From positions 54,293 to 118,292 of the forward strand of contig JAHHIH010000019.1 of assembly GCA_019358835.1 (NCBI GenBank): 64,000 nt of DNA. Reading direction: 5' to 3'. Origin of the DNA: Tildeniella torsiva UHER 1998/13D (GTDB lineage Bacteria; Cyanobacteriota; Cyanobacteriia; Phormidesmidales; Phormidesmidaceae). Within the stretch, counting starts at the first letter, position 1. Each line of letters starts with the position of its first letter. Both the position numbers and the translations under genes were made by a program. Shown one piece after another: positions 1-7,140 of this stretch. Under the pieces are notes generated by a model. The model did no database searches and was not told where the DNA came from. It was given only the letters and a program-made list of their open reading frames with translations.

Positions 1-31
1 AGAGCAATACCTAGCGCTCTGTCGCCAGACC

Positions 32-730
32 ATGGCTAGCAGCCTGTACCCCTCCGAGTTTGACCAGGGCCGCCTCGATCAGGCCCGCCGACTGCAGAAT
101 ATTTCCATTAATGAGGCGCTTACCTTGGAGGCGACCGTACGCAACGAGCTGTATGGCAGCATTGAGTCTGCTGCTGGAGTTGACTACAGCCGCCTGCGCG
201 AACTGCTGCACCAGCAGGCCTGGCAAGAGGCCGACATGGAAACTGAAGCCGTCATCCTCAAAGCCCTCGATCGCGACATGCAGCCCGTCACCGCTACCAC
301 CGTACAGCGGCTGCCCGCCGTTGATTTAGCCACCATTGATGCCCTCTGGAGCCGCTATAGCAACAAGCGCTTTGGGTTTAAAGCTCAGCAGCAGGTGCAC
401 CGGGGCCAGCAGCAAGTGCAGCAGGACGATCGCCAACAGTGGTTGGCCTTTCAGCAGGCGCTGGGCTGGCGCGAGCTCCCCTCGCTGTTTTACAAAGGCT
501 ATCGGCCCTACCATGACCTCAATTTCAGCATCGAAGCGCCCGTGGGCCACCTGCCAACCTGGCGCTGGTGCTGCCCGAGTCTGAGCGATCGCTACCGCCT
601 GAGCCTGGATGTCATGGCGGCTGTGATCCACCATCTGAACGAATGTATGCCCATAACCACGGCGGCAACGCCAGCCGTTGACCCCGCTGCCCCAACTGTG
701 ATTACCGGAGGGCCAACCCGTGCTGTCTAA
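32..730 (+). CDS. GUN4 domain protein (first of a tandem pair)
   Basis: GUN4 domains bind protoporphyrin IX and Mg-protoporphyrin and stimulate Mg-chelatase in chlorophyll synthesis; many cyanobacterial paralogues have unknown roles. The domain covers about residues 52-210: a W-x-E-A-D core (W64-D68), then D103-x-LW and the signature KRFGFKAQ (112-119), followed by the YRPYHDLNFSIEAPVGHLP segment. Residues 1-50 resemble the short helical module that often precedes GUN4 in multidomain proteins. No stop codon lies upstream in this frame before the window edge, so the true start could be outside the window; the ATG at 32 is the first in view. The stop overlaps the next gene by 11 nt. It is probably a regulatory paralogue rather than the main Gun4. 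Confidence 0.8.
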   Translation: MASSLYPSEFDQGRLDQARRLQNISINEALTLEATVRNELYGSIESAAGVDYSRLRELLHQQAWQEADMETEAVILKALDRDMQPVTATTVQRLPAVDLATIDALWSRYSNKRFGFKAQQQVHRGQQQVQQDDRQQWLAFQQALGWRELPSLFYKGYRPYHDLNFSIEAPVGHLPTWRWCCPSLSDRYRLSLDVMAAVIHHLNECMPITTAATPAVDPAAPTVITGGPTRAV

Positions 731-1358
731 CACCTCTAACAGCCCCGCCTTTCACAGCAGTTTAGAAGAGAGCCTGGGCGAACTCAGCCTGCTGCTCGAC
801 GAACAAGACTGGGAAGAGGCCGATCGGCTGACGGCAGACTTGCTGCTCGATGCGGTGGTGCAGAACTACAGCGGTGAAACAGGGCTGTCGCCAGAGACTG
901 AGCCACACCATCGACCTCATCTGACTACCGAAGCCCTGGCCGCGTTGCCCTGCCAGCTGCTGCACGCTATTGACGATCGCTGGCAGAGAGCTAGCGGCGG
1001 GCATTTTGGCTTTTCGGCCCAGCTTCAGATCTATGCCGCCACTCTGGAAACCATCGACTTTGACCCGGCCCTACGCAACTGGTCTACCCCCCATCCCTTT
1101 TTTGAAGAAGTGGGGTGGCTGATGCTGTTTCCCCTGCGGCCCATAGGGTTTTTGCGGTTTTACACCTGGCTAGACTTTGACCTAGAAGCCCCCAGGGGGC
1201 ACCTACCCGCCCTGTGGTACTGGCGGGTGCCGCGCATCGCCTCGCTGCAAATGGGTGGCCTGTTGACCGGCCAGGGAGGAGCCTTTGGCGATCTGGCCCG
1301 CCTCGACGCCATGATGCTGCGGCTGTCGCGCTGCCACCATCTCGGCGGTCGGAGGTAG
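720..1358 (+). CDS. GUN4 domain protein (second of a tandem pair)
   Basis: This is a second, diverged GUN4 protein of 212 aa starting with GTG at 720, inside the 3' end of the preceding gene; the 11-nt overlap suggests translational coupling. Conserved features are W31-x-E-A-D (31-35) in the first helix and the GGHFGFSAQ signature near residues 93-101. The loop between them is longer than in the first copy and rich in Pro and His. The C-terminal FDLEAPRGHLPALWYWRVP block matches the porphyrin-binding face of the family. The two copies differ too much to be a recent duplication. Porphyrin binding is known for the family; the specific role here is not evident. Confidence 0.8.
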   Translation: MLSNTSNSPAFHSSLEESLGELSLLLDEQDWEEADRLTADLLLDAVVQNYSGETGLSPETEPHHRPHLTTEALAALPCQLLHAIDDRWQRASGGHFGFSAQLQIYAATLETIDFDPALRNWSTPHPFFEEVGWLMLFPLRPIGFLRFYTWLDFDLEAPRGHLPALWYWRVPRIASLQMGGLLTGQGGAFGDLARLDAMMLRLSRCHHLGGRR

Positions 1359-1383
1359 CTCTTTAGAAGCTGTCGAAGAGCCG

Positions 1384-2442
1384 TTAATCCTGAGATTGGC
1401 CAGTGGGCTGCACCTGAATAGTGACCTCCGCCAGGTAGGGTAGCTGCGCATAAAGGTGTGCTCTGAGGTGGGAGGCGATCGCATCCCCCGCCGCCACCGA
1501 CAGCCCCGGCTCTACCGCCAAACTCACCTCGCCATACAGTCGATGGCCCAGCCACCGCGCTTTAACCTGAGTCACCACAGCGGCAGCCCCCTCAACCCCG
1601 TGTTCTATTTCGTGGCGCAGGCGATCGCCCATCTCAGGCTCCACCCCATCGAGCAGCCGGGTAAACACCGTCTGAGTCGATTGCCACACCACCCGCAGCA
1701 GCACCAGGGTAATCACCAGGCCCATCACCGGGTCGGCCCAGGGGTAGCCCAGCCCCACCCCCAGGGCGCTCACCAACACCGCCAGGCTTACCAGACCATC
1801 GGCCCGAGCGTGCAGCCCATCGGCCACCAGGGCGGCACTGTTGATCGATCGCCCCACCCGCAGCCGAAACAGGGCCACAACTTCATTGCCGATGAAACCA
1901 ATCACCGCCGCCACCGCTAGTGCTCCCAGATGATCCAGCGGTTGGGGATGCTGTAGCCGATCAATCGACTCATAGGCAGTGATTAGGGCACTCAAGAAAA
2001 TCACCGCTACGATCGCCACCCCCGCCAGATCCTCCGCTCGGCCATAGCCGTAGGCAAAGCGGGGCGAGGGTTTAGCCCGCGCCATCAAAAACGCCACCCC
2101 CAGCGGCACTGAGGTCATGGCGTCGCCCACGTTGTGAATCAGGTCGGCCATCAGGGCGACGCTGCCAGAGAGGGCAAAGACAACCGCCTGGGCGATCGCC
2201 GTAATCACCAGCCCCACAAACGACCACTTCACCGCCCATAGCCCCCGCTCTGAGGCCAAAATTTCGGGATCCACAGCGCCATGGGTGTGCCCGTGCCCGT
2301 GGGAGTGATCGTGGCTGTGATGGTCGTGGCTATGGTGGTCGCTGACGACTGACGTGACTAGGGCGATTTCCCCAGGAATCGCTTCGCGAAGCGCGCCCTC
2401 GATCGCATCCGAGTTAGAACCTTGAGAAGCCGGGTTAGGCAT
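1384..2442 (-). CDS. Cation diffusion facilitator (Zn2+/Fe2+-type exporter)
   Basis: CDF-family inner-membrane antiporter that exports divalent metal in exchange for protons. The 352-aa protein has a His-rich cytosolic N-terminus (residues 36-55, HSHDH repeats), about six membrane helices and a C-terminal cytoplasmic ferredoxin-like domain. The transport-site motifs are visible in TM2 (H103-N-V-G-D107) and TM5 (H211-A-R-A-D215); an HxxxD arrangement in both helices is typical of zinc-selective members. I chose ATG 2442: the longer frame would start at TTG 2490, and neither start has a clear Shine-Dalgarno sequence. It lies downstream of dps on the same strand, separated by a terminator. Metal preference is inferred from the motif only. 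Confidence 0.85.
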   Translation of the reverse strand: MPNPASQGSNSDAIEGALREAIPGEIALVTSVVSDHHSHDHHSHDHSHGHGHTHGAVDPEILASERGLWAVKWSFVGLVITAIAQAVVFALSGSVALMADLIHNVGDAMTSVPLGVAFLMARAKPSPRFAYGYGRAEDLAGVAIVAVIFLSALITAYESIDRLQHPQPLDHLGALAVAAVIGFIGNEVVALFRLRVGRSINSAALVADGLHARADGLVSLAVLVSALGVGLGYPWADPVMGLVITLVLLRVVWQSTQTVFTRLLDGVEPEMGDRLRHEIEHGVEGAAAVVTQVKARWLGHRLYGEVSLAVEPGLSVAAGDAIASHLRAHLYAQLPYLAEVTIQVQPTGQSQD

Positions 2443-2549
2443 AGTGAGCAACAGCGCTACTGAAGCGTTATGGTATCTGCTTAAAACCAAGCCTTGCTAC
2501 CGCAAGGCCGTAGACTTCAGCCTAATCTGTCGGCAAAAATTCTGCTTTA

Positions 2550-2588
2550 AACGACAAAGTCGGGGAGGCATAGCTTACCTCCCCGACT
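2550..2588 (-). terminator. Rho-independent-type terminator after dps
   Basis: A perfect 11-bp stem (2558-2568 with 2578-2588) encloses a 9-nt loop. In the minus direction it is followed by a T-rich stretch. It lies 34 nt beyond the dps stop codon and separates dps from the cation exporter. Confidence 0.75.
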
Positions 2589-2621
2589 GCTAGCTAGCCC
2601 TGCATCAGAGGACTGCGACGA

Positions 2622-3152
2622 TTAGCCGCGATCGGCCTTCTTCACCAGGTGTGCCTCTAGGAACCACAGACGCATGTCAATGGTGCGCGAGATCTCGGTG
2701 TAGAGGTCGGCAGTGTCGGCATCACCCAGCTCATCGGTGGTGTCGATGGCTTCGCGCACGTGCTTGCCGTAGGCCGCAAAGCGCTCAGCCAAAGCGGTGA
2801 CGTGCTCAGCACCTTCCACAGCATCGATCGGATACTCGGGCAAAATCGACTCGCTGGCGGCGATGCGGGCGGTGCCCATGGCGGTACCCCCTAGGGTAGT
2901 AACGCGCTCGGCCACCATATCGACATAGCCTTCTAGCTCACCCGCCAGCTCGTCAAACAGCTCGTGCAGCTGATAGAAGTCCATGCCCTTGACGTTCCAG
3001 TGGGCCTGCTTGGTCTGGGTTTTGAGATCGAGGGTAGCGGCCAGAGTTTGGTTGAGCACGTCACAAACCTGCGATCGCACCTCAGCGGCCATGTCAATGC
3101 GGGTGGGATAAAACCCGCGTTTGGTCTTACTTTTCTCAGCAGTTGCAACCAT
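2622..3152 (-). CDS. dps: Dps-family DNA-protection ferritin
   Basis: Dps proteins form dodecameric shells that oxidise Fe2+ with H2O2, store iron and protect DNA in stress. The 176-aa sequence has the intersubunit ferroxidase signature: HWNVKG followed by an H-x3-D-E-L pattern (HELFDELAGELEGYVDMVAER), matching the His/Asp/Glu iron ligands of the family, and a C-terminal four-helix-bundle half ending in a Lys-rich tail. ATG 3152 is preferred over TTG 3176 because an AGAGAGG Shine-Dalgarno sequence sits just upstream. The promoter region shares a 15-nt motif with the region upstream of the peroxiredoxin-katG operon (see findings), which suggests oxidative-stress control. Confidence 0.92.
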   Translation of the reverse strand: MVATAEKSKTKRGFYPTRIDMAAEVRSQVCDVLNQTLAATLDLKTQTKQAHWNVKGMDFYQLHELFDELAGELEGYVDMVAERVTTLGGTAMGTARIAASESILPEYPIDAVEGAEHVTALAERFAAYGKHVREAIDTTDELGDADTADLYTEISRTIDMRLWFLEAHLVKKADRG

Positions 3153-3480
3153 AGGGCCTCTCTTTATTTCTGTCAATCGAATGGATAACCAATAAACCGG
3201 TGCTTTTGCCGTCGGGCCTAATCTTGAAATCGTACCACTAGGGCCTAGGCTCTTCTAAATCATACTCGTTATGACTTCGACTTGCAATCTTTTGGCTATG
3301 GTTTATGGTTGGCGAGGGCTTTAGCCGAGCTTAGGCTCTAAACTGCCCATTGCTAAGGCGTATCGGGCTGTGTAGACATGAGAACACACATTAACTGTAT
3401 CGCCGCGATCGCCCCGCAGCCTGTATCCCAGGGCAGAATCCACGATGTATTGGCAAGATCTTAGGAAAGCGTGACCGGGG
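3153..3480. other. Intergenic region upstream of dps
   Basis: About 330 nt between the dps start and the stop of the small PCP-reductase-like gene, both on the minus strand. It holds the dps promoter region and the motif TACTCGTTATGACTT at 3263-3277. I see no further open frame or RNA gene. Confidence 0.6.
3263..3277. promoter_or_regulatory. Candidate oxidative-stress operator upstream of dps
   Basis: TACTCGTTATGACTT lies 111 nt upstream of the dps start. It matches TACTCGTTACGAGTT at 20686-20700, upstream of the peroxiredoxin-katG operon, at 13 of 15 positions. Seen directly; its function is inference. Confidence 0.3.
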
Positions 3481-3651
3481 CTACTGGCCAAACTCTAGCC
3501 GTACCTGTTCGACCAAATCTGCCGTCACGGCTTCGGCCTCGGTCTCGCGGGCCACATCTTCAATGCGCTTGCGGGCCTGGGCGCGCACAAAAAACGGAAT
3601 GTTTTTTAGCTTGGCCTGGGCATCAGCCGTCCAGGGAAGACCGTTAACCAT
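3481..3651 (-). CDS. Small PCP-reductase-like (PF08369-type) protein
   Basis: A 56-aa protein running from ATG 3651 to TAG 3481. The sequence opens [20 protein letters not shown] and continues [20 protein letters not shown]. This W-x-x-x-A...L..IPFFVR...R..IE..A pattern is that of the small domain found at the C-terminus of the light-independent protochlorophyllide reductase B subunit and in stand-alone cyanobacterial proteins. The expected continuation with 'vTadlV' before a short helical end is also present. The stand-alone form has no defined function; a tie to chlorophyll metabolism or redox-cofactor handling is inferred from the domain. The gene is monocistronic, between dps and sigC. 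Confidence 0.75.
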   Translation of the reverse strand: MVNGLPWTADAQAKLKNIPFFVRAQARKRIEDVARETEAEAVTADLVEQVRLEFGQ

Positions 3652-3957
3652 TAGCGAAGTCTGCTCCCAATTGCAACGAATGCCCTAATCCTATAGGTCA
3701 CTTCGGGTTCAATGTAAGGTTTTTGCCAAGGTGTAACGTTCCGTCAGGAATTACCCCGCCAAACGGCGTAGATTACGGTGTCGGTTAGCGATCGCCTACC
3801 TCAGCCCCACCCCCGTAGACTCGGGCCGCCCCCAAAGCACCGCCCAGCCCCCGGAACTCCAGCCACTGTTCTAAAGTCCTGGCGGTTTGGGAATACTGAA
3901 ACCAGGTTGGCAAATGGTCTGTCGGCAAAAGTTTAATACACGTTACTAGAGAACGTC
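3652..3957. other. Intergenic region upstream of sigC
   Basis: About 306 nt between two divergently transcribed genes, so it must hold both promoters. One HIP1 octamer is present. No confident -35/-10 pair, RNA or short gene was found. Confidence 0.5.
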
Positions 3958-5214
3958 ATGGTAGCAACACCCCACTACAGCAAAAACGAAGCCTCCGCCC
4001 GGCCCGATCGAGAGTTCAGTCTCCCTAGCCTGGGGGATGAGGATGAGGGGGCATCCCTGTCTCTCAAAGGTTTCTCAGCTGCCGACGAGGGCGAATTTGA
4101 AGCCGATGCCGCCGAGGTGCTGAAGGGCAGTCGCACCACTGACCTAGTGCGCCTCTACCTACAAGAAATTGGCCGAGTGCGCCTGCTAGAGCGCCATGAA
4201 GAAGTCTCTGAAGCCCAGTGCGTGCAGGGCTACATGCAGCTTTTGATCGATCTAAACCAGGCTGCGGAAAAAAACGGCGGCATTTTGGCCACCTACAGCA
4301 AGCTGCTGCAAACCCGCGATCGCCTGTCTTCTCAACTGGGCTATCGCCCCTCCCTAGAGCGCTGGGCCGCCGAGGCCGAAGTGCCCATCGCTGAACTCAA
4401 GCCCACCCTGGCCGAAGGTAAACGCGCCTGGGCCGCCCTCAGCACCCTCACCGTGCCCGAGCTAGAGAAGGCCATCTCCGAAGGCATTCGCGCCAAAGAG
4501 CACATGATTAAAGCCAACCTGCGCCTGGTGGTGTCGGTGGCCAAAAAGTACCAAAACCGGGGCCTGGAGCTGCTCGACCTGATTCAAGAAGGCACCCTGG
4601 GCCTAGAGCGAGCGGTCGAAAAGTTTGACCCCACCAAGGGCTACCGCTTTAGCACCTATGCCTACTGGTGGATTCGCCAGGGCATTACGCGGGCGATCGC
4701 CACCCAGAGCCGCACCATTCGCCTGCCTGTCCACATCACCGAAAAGCTCAACAAAATCAAAAAGGCCCAGCGCAAGCTCTCCCAGGAGAAAGGCCGCACC
4801 CCCTCGATCGAAGACATCGCTAAAGAGCTGGATATGACCGGCTCCCAGGTGCGCGAAGTGCTGCTGCGGGTACCCCGCGCCGTTTCGCTCGAAACCAAGG
4901 TGGGCAAAGACCGTGATACCGAGCTGGGCGACCTGCTCGAAACCGACTGCATGTCGCCTGAAGATATGCTGATTCGCGAGTCGCTGCGCCGCGACCTGCA
5001 ACAGCTGATGGCCGACCTCACCACCCGTGAGCAAGACGTGATCAACATGCGCTTTGGTCTGGGCGATGGCACCCCCTACTCGCTGGCTGAGATTGGCCGC
5101 GCCCTAGAGCTATCCCGCGAGCGTGTGCGCCAGATTGAGTCGAAGGCGCTGCAAAAGCTGCGCCAGCCCAAGCGCCGCAACCGCGTCCGCGACTACCTCG
5201 AAGCGCTGAACTAG
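3958..5214 (+). CDS. sigC: Group 2 RNA polymerase sigma factor, SigC-like
   Basis: Sigma-70 family factor of 418 aa. Region 1.2 starts near residue 62 (VRLYLQEIGRVRLL). A non-conserved insert of about 70 residues follows, then regions 2.1-2.4 (LRLVVSVAKKYQNRGLELLD...YWWIRQGITRAI), region 3 (GRTPSIEDIAKEL) and region 4.2 helix-turn-helix (SLAEIGRALELSRERVRQIE). It lacks the long region 1.1 of the housekeeping SigA. The acidic N-terminal extension makes it longer than SigB/SigD types, as in cyanobacterial SigC, which is linked to stationary phase, nitrogen and carbon acclimation. An AGAGAA sequence precedes the ATG. It is monocistronic with its own terminator. The SigC assignment rests on length and architecture. 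Confidence 0.85.
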   Translation: MVATPHYSKNEASARPDREFSLPSLGDEDEGASLSLKGFSAADEGEFEADAAEVLKGSRTTDLVRLYLQEIGRVRLLERHEEVSEAQCVQGYMQLLIDLNQAAEKNGGILATYSKLLQTRDRLSSQLGYRPSLERWAAEAEVPIAELKPTLAEGKRAWAALSTLTVPELEKAISEGIRAKEHMIKANLRLVVSVAKKYQNRGLELLDLIQEGTLGLERAVEKFDPTKGYRFSTYAYWWIRQGITRAIATQSRTIRLPVHITEKLNKIKKAQRKLSQEKGRTPSIEDIAKELDMTGSQVREVLLRVPRAVSLETKVGKDRDTELGDLLETDCMSPEDMLIRESLRRDLQQLMADLTTREQDVINMRFGLGDGTPYSLAEIGRALELSRERVRQIESKALQKLRQPKRRNRVRDYLEALN

Positions 5215-5234
5215 AAACCCTGCATAGCTACCTC

Positions 5235-5275
5235 AAGCCCCCTTGTTTTTTTAGAAAGCAGGGGGCTTTTTCTTG
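5235..5275 (+). terminator. Rho-independent terminator of sigC
   Basis: A perfect 9-bp stem, AAGCCCCCT (5235-5243) with AGGGGGCTT (5260-5268), has a T-rich 16-nt loop and is followed by a run of T. It starts 20 nt after the sigC stop. Confidence 0.85.
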
Positions 5276-5288
5276 GGTATTGCCGTGC

Positions 5289-5498
5289 CTAACTTGCCCG
5301 CCTCACACTTTCTAGCAGTTTGAGGTTGGCCCGTAACCACTCGTTTACCAAAGCTTGCACCTCTACGCCACTTTCCTCCGCTAGGCGACTGATCGTAGCG
5401 TTGATATCAGGCTCCAGGTAAATAGGGAACTGAAACTCGGCCTCGGGTTGATAAAACTTTCCCCTCTCGCCCTTAGAAAAGTCGTACTCTGCTTTCAT
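5289..5498 (-). CDS. Small antitoxin-like protein
   Basis: A 69-aa protein starting MKAEYDFSKGERGKFYQP, an N-terminus seen in many small antitoxin-type proteins. It is followed by a predicted ribbon-helix-helix-like segment (YLEPDINATISRLAEESGVE) and a C-terminal helix. A strong AGGAGG Shine-Dalgarno sequence lies 8 nt before the ATG. No toxin partner is evident. However, the ATG overlaps the stop of an open stretch of about 20 codons directly upstream (5497-5558, ending ILQYQEAEG), which has no start of its own and looks like the 3' remnant of a lost partner. DNA-binding antitoxin function is inference. Confidence 0.6.
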   Translation of the reverse strand: MKAEYDFSKGERGKFYQPEAEFQFPIYLEPDINATISRLAEESGVEVQALVNEWLRANLKLLESVRRAS

Positions 5499-5558
5499 CC
5501 CTCAGCCTCCTGATATTGCAAGATCTCTGCTCTAGTTGCCTTGCGAGCGTTTACATAC

Positions 5559-6206
5559 TCAAGTCAATGTCTGGAGATATTGCTCAAACTCTCGCAGGGC
5601 AACGCTAGACCCCGCTGCCCAGGCTCGCTCAACGTACTGAGGCAGCAGAGCTTTTACGTCTACGGTGGGGAATGTGAGGCTGGTGGGGCGATCGCCGTAG
5701 CCCGATTCGGTTAAGACATAGAGATTTAGCTGCCCCTGGCGATAGATCCAGACCTCTGGCACTGCCAGCATTTGATACACCTCTAACTCAGTCGCCGAAG
5801 TGAGATCCATTTCGATCGCGAGGTCAGGCGGTGGATCAGTGGTTAGATCAATACGCTCTTTGCCCAAAACGGCCTGCCAGTTTTGGATATAGAAGCAGGC
5901 ATCGGGTTCGGCTCCGGCTTCTCGTAGGCGCTTTAGAGTCACGGGATGAGAGCTATCCCAGTCGCGCCCTTGGTGACGTAGTAATGCTTTAACCAGATCG
6001 ACTAGGGTATCAATGCGCCTGCCGTGGCCTGCCATGGGAGCCATAAGCGAAATCTGTTGGGTGTGGGCGTTGAAGCGAATTTTGATAGCGGCATCGTCGC
6101 GACGGCTGGCTAGCAGGGTCTCGTAGTCGTCCCAGGTTTGGTAGTGCAGGGTAACGGTGCTGCCGGGGGGCAGCTGAATGCGCTCTGGGCTGACGGTGAG
6201 AACCAT
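5559..6206 (-). CDS. Uma2-family (DUF820) putative endonuclease
   Basis: A 215-aa member of the Uma2 family, which is greatly expanded in cyanobacteria and has a PD-(D/E)XK nuclease fold; the biological role is unknown. Family landmarks are the YETLLASR-type start of the core, the acidic EPDACFYI strand, the second acidic strand DLAIEMDLTS, and LAVPEVWIYR in place of the usual GVPEYWIVD. Position 3 of the second motif is E-x-D rather than the usual E-x-x-S, which is acceptable for the family. A Uma2 fragment remains at 7003-7140 and another full copy sits at 40200-40781, so the family is scattered through this window. Confidence 0.8.
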   Translation of the reverse strand: MVLTVSPERIQLPPGSTVTLHYQTWDDYETLLASRRDDAAIKIRFNAHTQQISLMAPMAGHGRRIDTLVDLVKALLRHQGRDWDSSHPVTLKRLREAGAEPDACFYIQNWQAVLGKERIDLTTDPPPDLAIEMDLTSATELEVYQMLAVPEVWIYRQGQLNLYVLTESGYGDRPTSLTFPTVDVKALLPQYVERAWAAGSSVALREFEQYLQTLT

Positions 6207-6378
6207 GGTGCTTTGGGTGGTTGAGCGGGGGGATGGTGCGATCGTAGTGCAAGATTAAAGCGCTTGGGACTTTTGTGAGTAAGCGCCTACTACTTACCAG
6301 CTAGCGGTCACGTTTATCAGACGCAGAAACTTTTGCTACTCAACCAATTTATTAAAACTTTTTGGTACAGTATGGTTT

Positions 6379-6807
6379 TTAGCTTGCGCCGACTAATCCG
6401 ACAAGAAAAATGAACCAAGCGATAATAATTGAGACAGGAATTCCATAGCTTGGCACCCTTCCCAGAAGACTTGATCTAGGAGTGCCAAAAGCTGGTGAAT
6501 ATTCCCAATGTCCCAACTTCTTCTTCCATGTTTCTTTAATGTCTTTAATTGACAAATAGGCAGCATGAACTCCGACTAAAGCAAGAAAGGCTACAGCAAT
6601 TCCAATGATTGGTACTACGATACCAAACATCGTGCGTATCGCTTGATCTGTATTCTGATTGGCGACTAGAGCAATTGCGGCAAAGAGAAAACCTTGAAAT
6701 GTAAGCATCCAAGAAATTCGATTATTGATTAGATTTAGTTCTCTCTCAAGTTGTCGCACAGCATAATCGTAAAACTCTTTGACGGATAGCACTTCTTTCT
6801 GTTGCAT
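6379..6807 (-). CDS. Small three-helix membrane protein, SLATT-like, unknown function
   Basis: A 142-aa protein I do not recognise by name. An N-terminal amphipathic helix (DYAVRQLERELNLINNRISW) leads into two closely spaced membrane helices (about residues 32-50 and 62-85), a cytosolic loop with KDIKETWKKKLGHWEYSP, and a third helix near the C-terminus. The layout resembles SLATT/S-4TM two-helix modules found in nucleotide-signalled conflict systems, but no partner nuclease or cyclase is next to it. The gene and its flanks (about 6290-6930) are clearly more AT-rich than the surroundings, suggesting recent acquisition. A GGTGGAG sequence precedes the ATG. Confidence 0.65.
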   Translation of the reverse strand: MQQKEVLSVKEFYDYAVRQLERELNLINNRISWMLTFQGFLFAAIALVANQNTDQAIRTMFGIVVPIIGIAVAFLALVGVHAAYLSIKDIKETWKKKLGHWEYSPAFGTPRSSLLGRVPSYGIPVSIIIAWFIFLVGLVGAS

Positions 6808-6961
6808 AGAGCTCCACCAATGAGATACAAACTACTTCACCTGTAACTGTTTACAAACGACACCAAGCTAATTCAATTCTATCGTTGCCATTCTGACGAA
6901 AACCTTGCTGATCGAGTAAGAGGACGTTTAGAGAGTCCTGTTGCTTTTAGCAAAAGTGGAA

Positions 6962-6992
6962 ATCCCCCCTGCCTCCCTTGAAAAGGGGGGAT
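6962..6992. repeat. Small dispersed inverted repeat
   Basis: ATCCCCCC (6962-6969) pairs with GGGGGGAT (6985-6992) around a 15-nt loop. This cassette is a common dispersed cyanobacterial intergenic hairpin and may act as a terminator for either strand. Confidence 0.55.
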
Positions 6993-7002
6993 CTTAGGCT
7001 CC

Positions 7003-7140
7003 TTATGCTTCTGGCTCTATACCTAGCGCTTTTAGCTGCTCGGCCAGGCGATCGCCTCGTTTCTGGGCAGCAGCAGCTTCCTCTGGGGTGGGTACCAGCT
7101 CACCCGAGGGGTGAAAGTACCTCAAAGACGCGCTCTCAGG
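7003..7140 (-). pseudogene. C-terminal remnant of a Uma2-family gene
   Basis: On the minus strand this stretch reads RYFHPSGELVPTPEEAAA followed by QKRGDRLAEQLKALGIEPEA and a TAA stop at 7003-7005. That is the typical C-terminal tail of Uma2/DUF820 proteins (TPEE...A..LAE.LRALGI.P). No start or catalytic core exists: the fragment begins immediately after the TAG of the 2330-codon gene at 7141. A deletion or insertion therefore fused the two 3' regions. It is non-functional as it stands. Confidence 0.7.
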
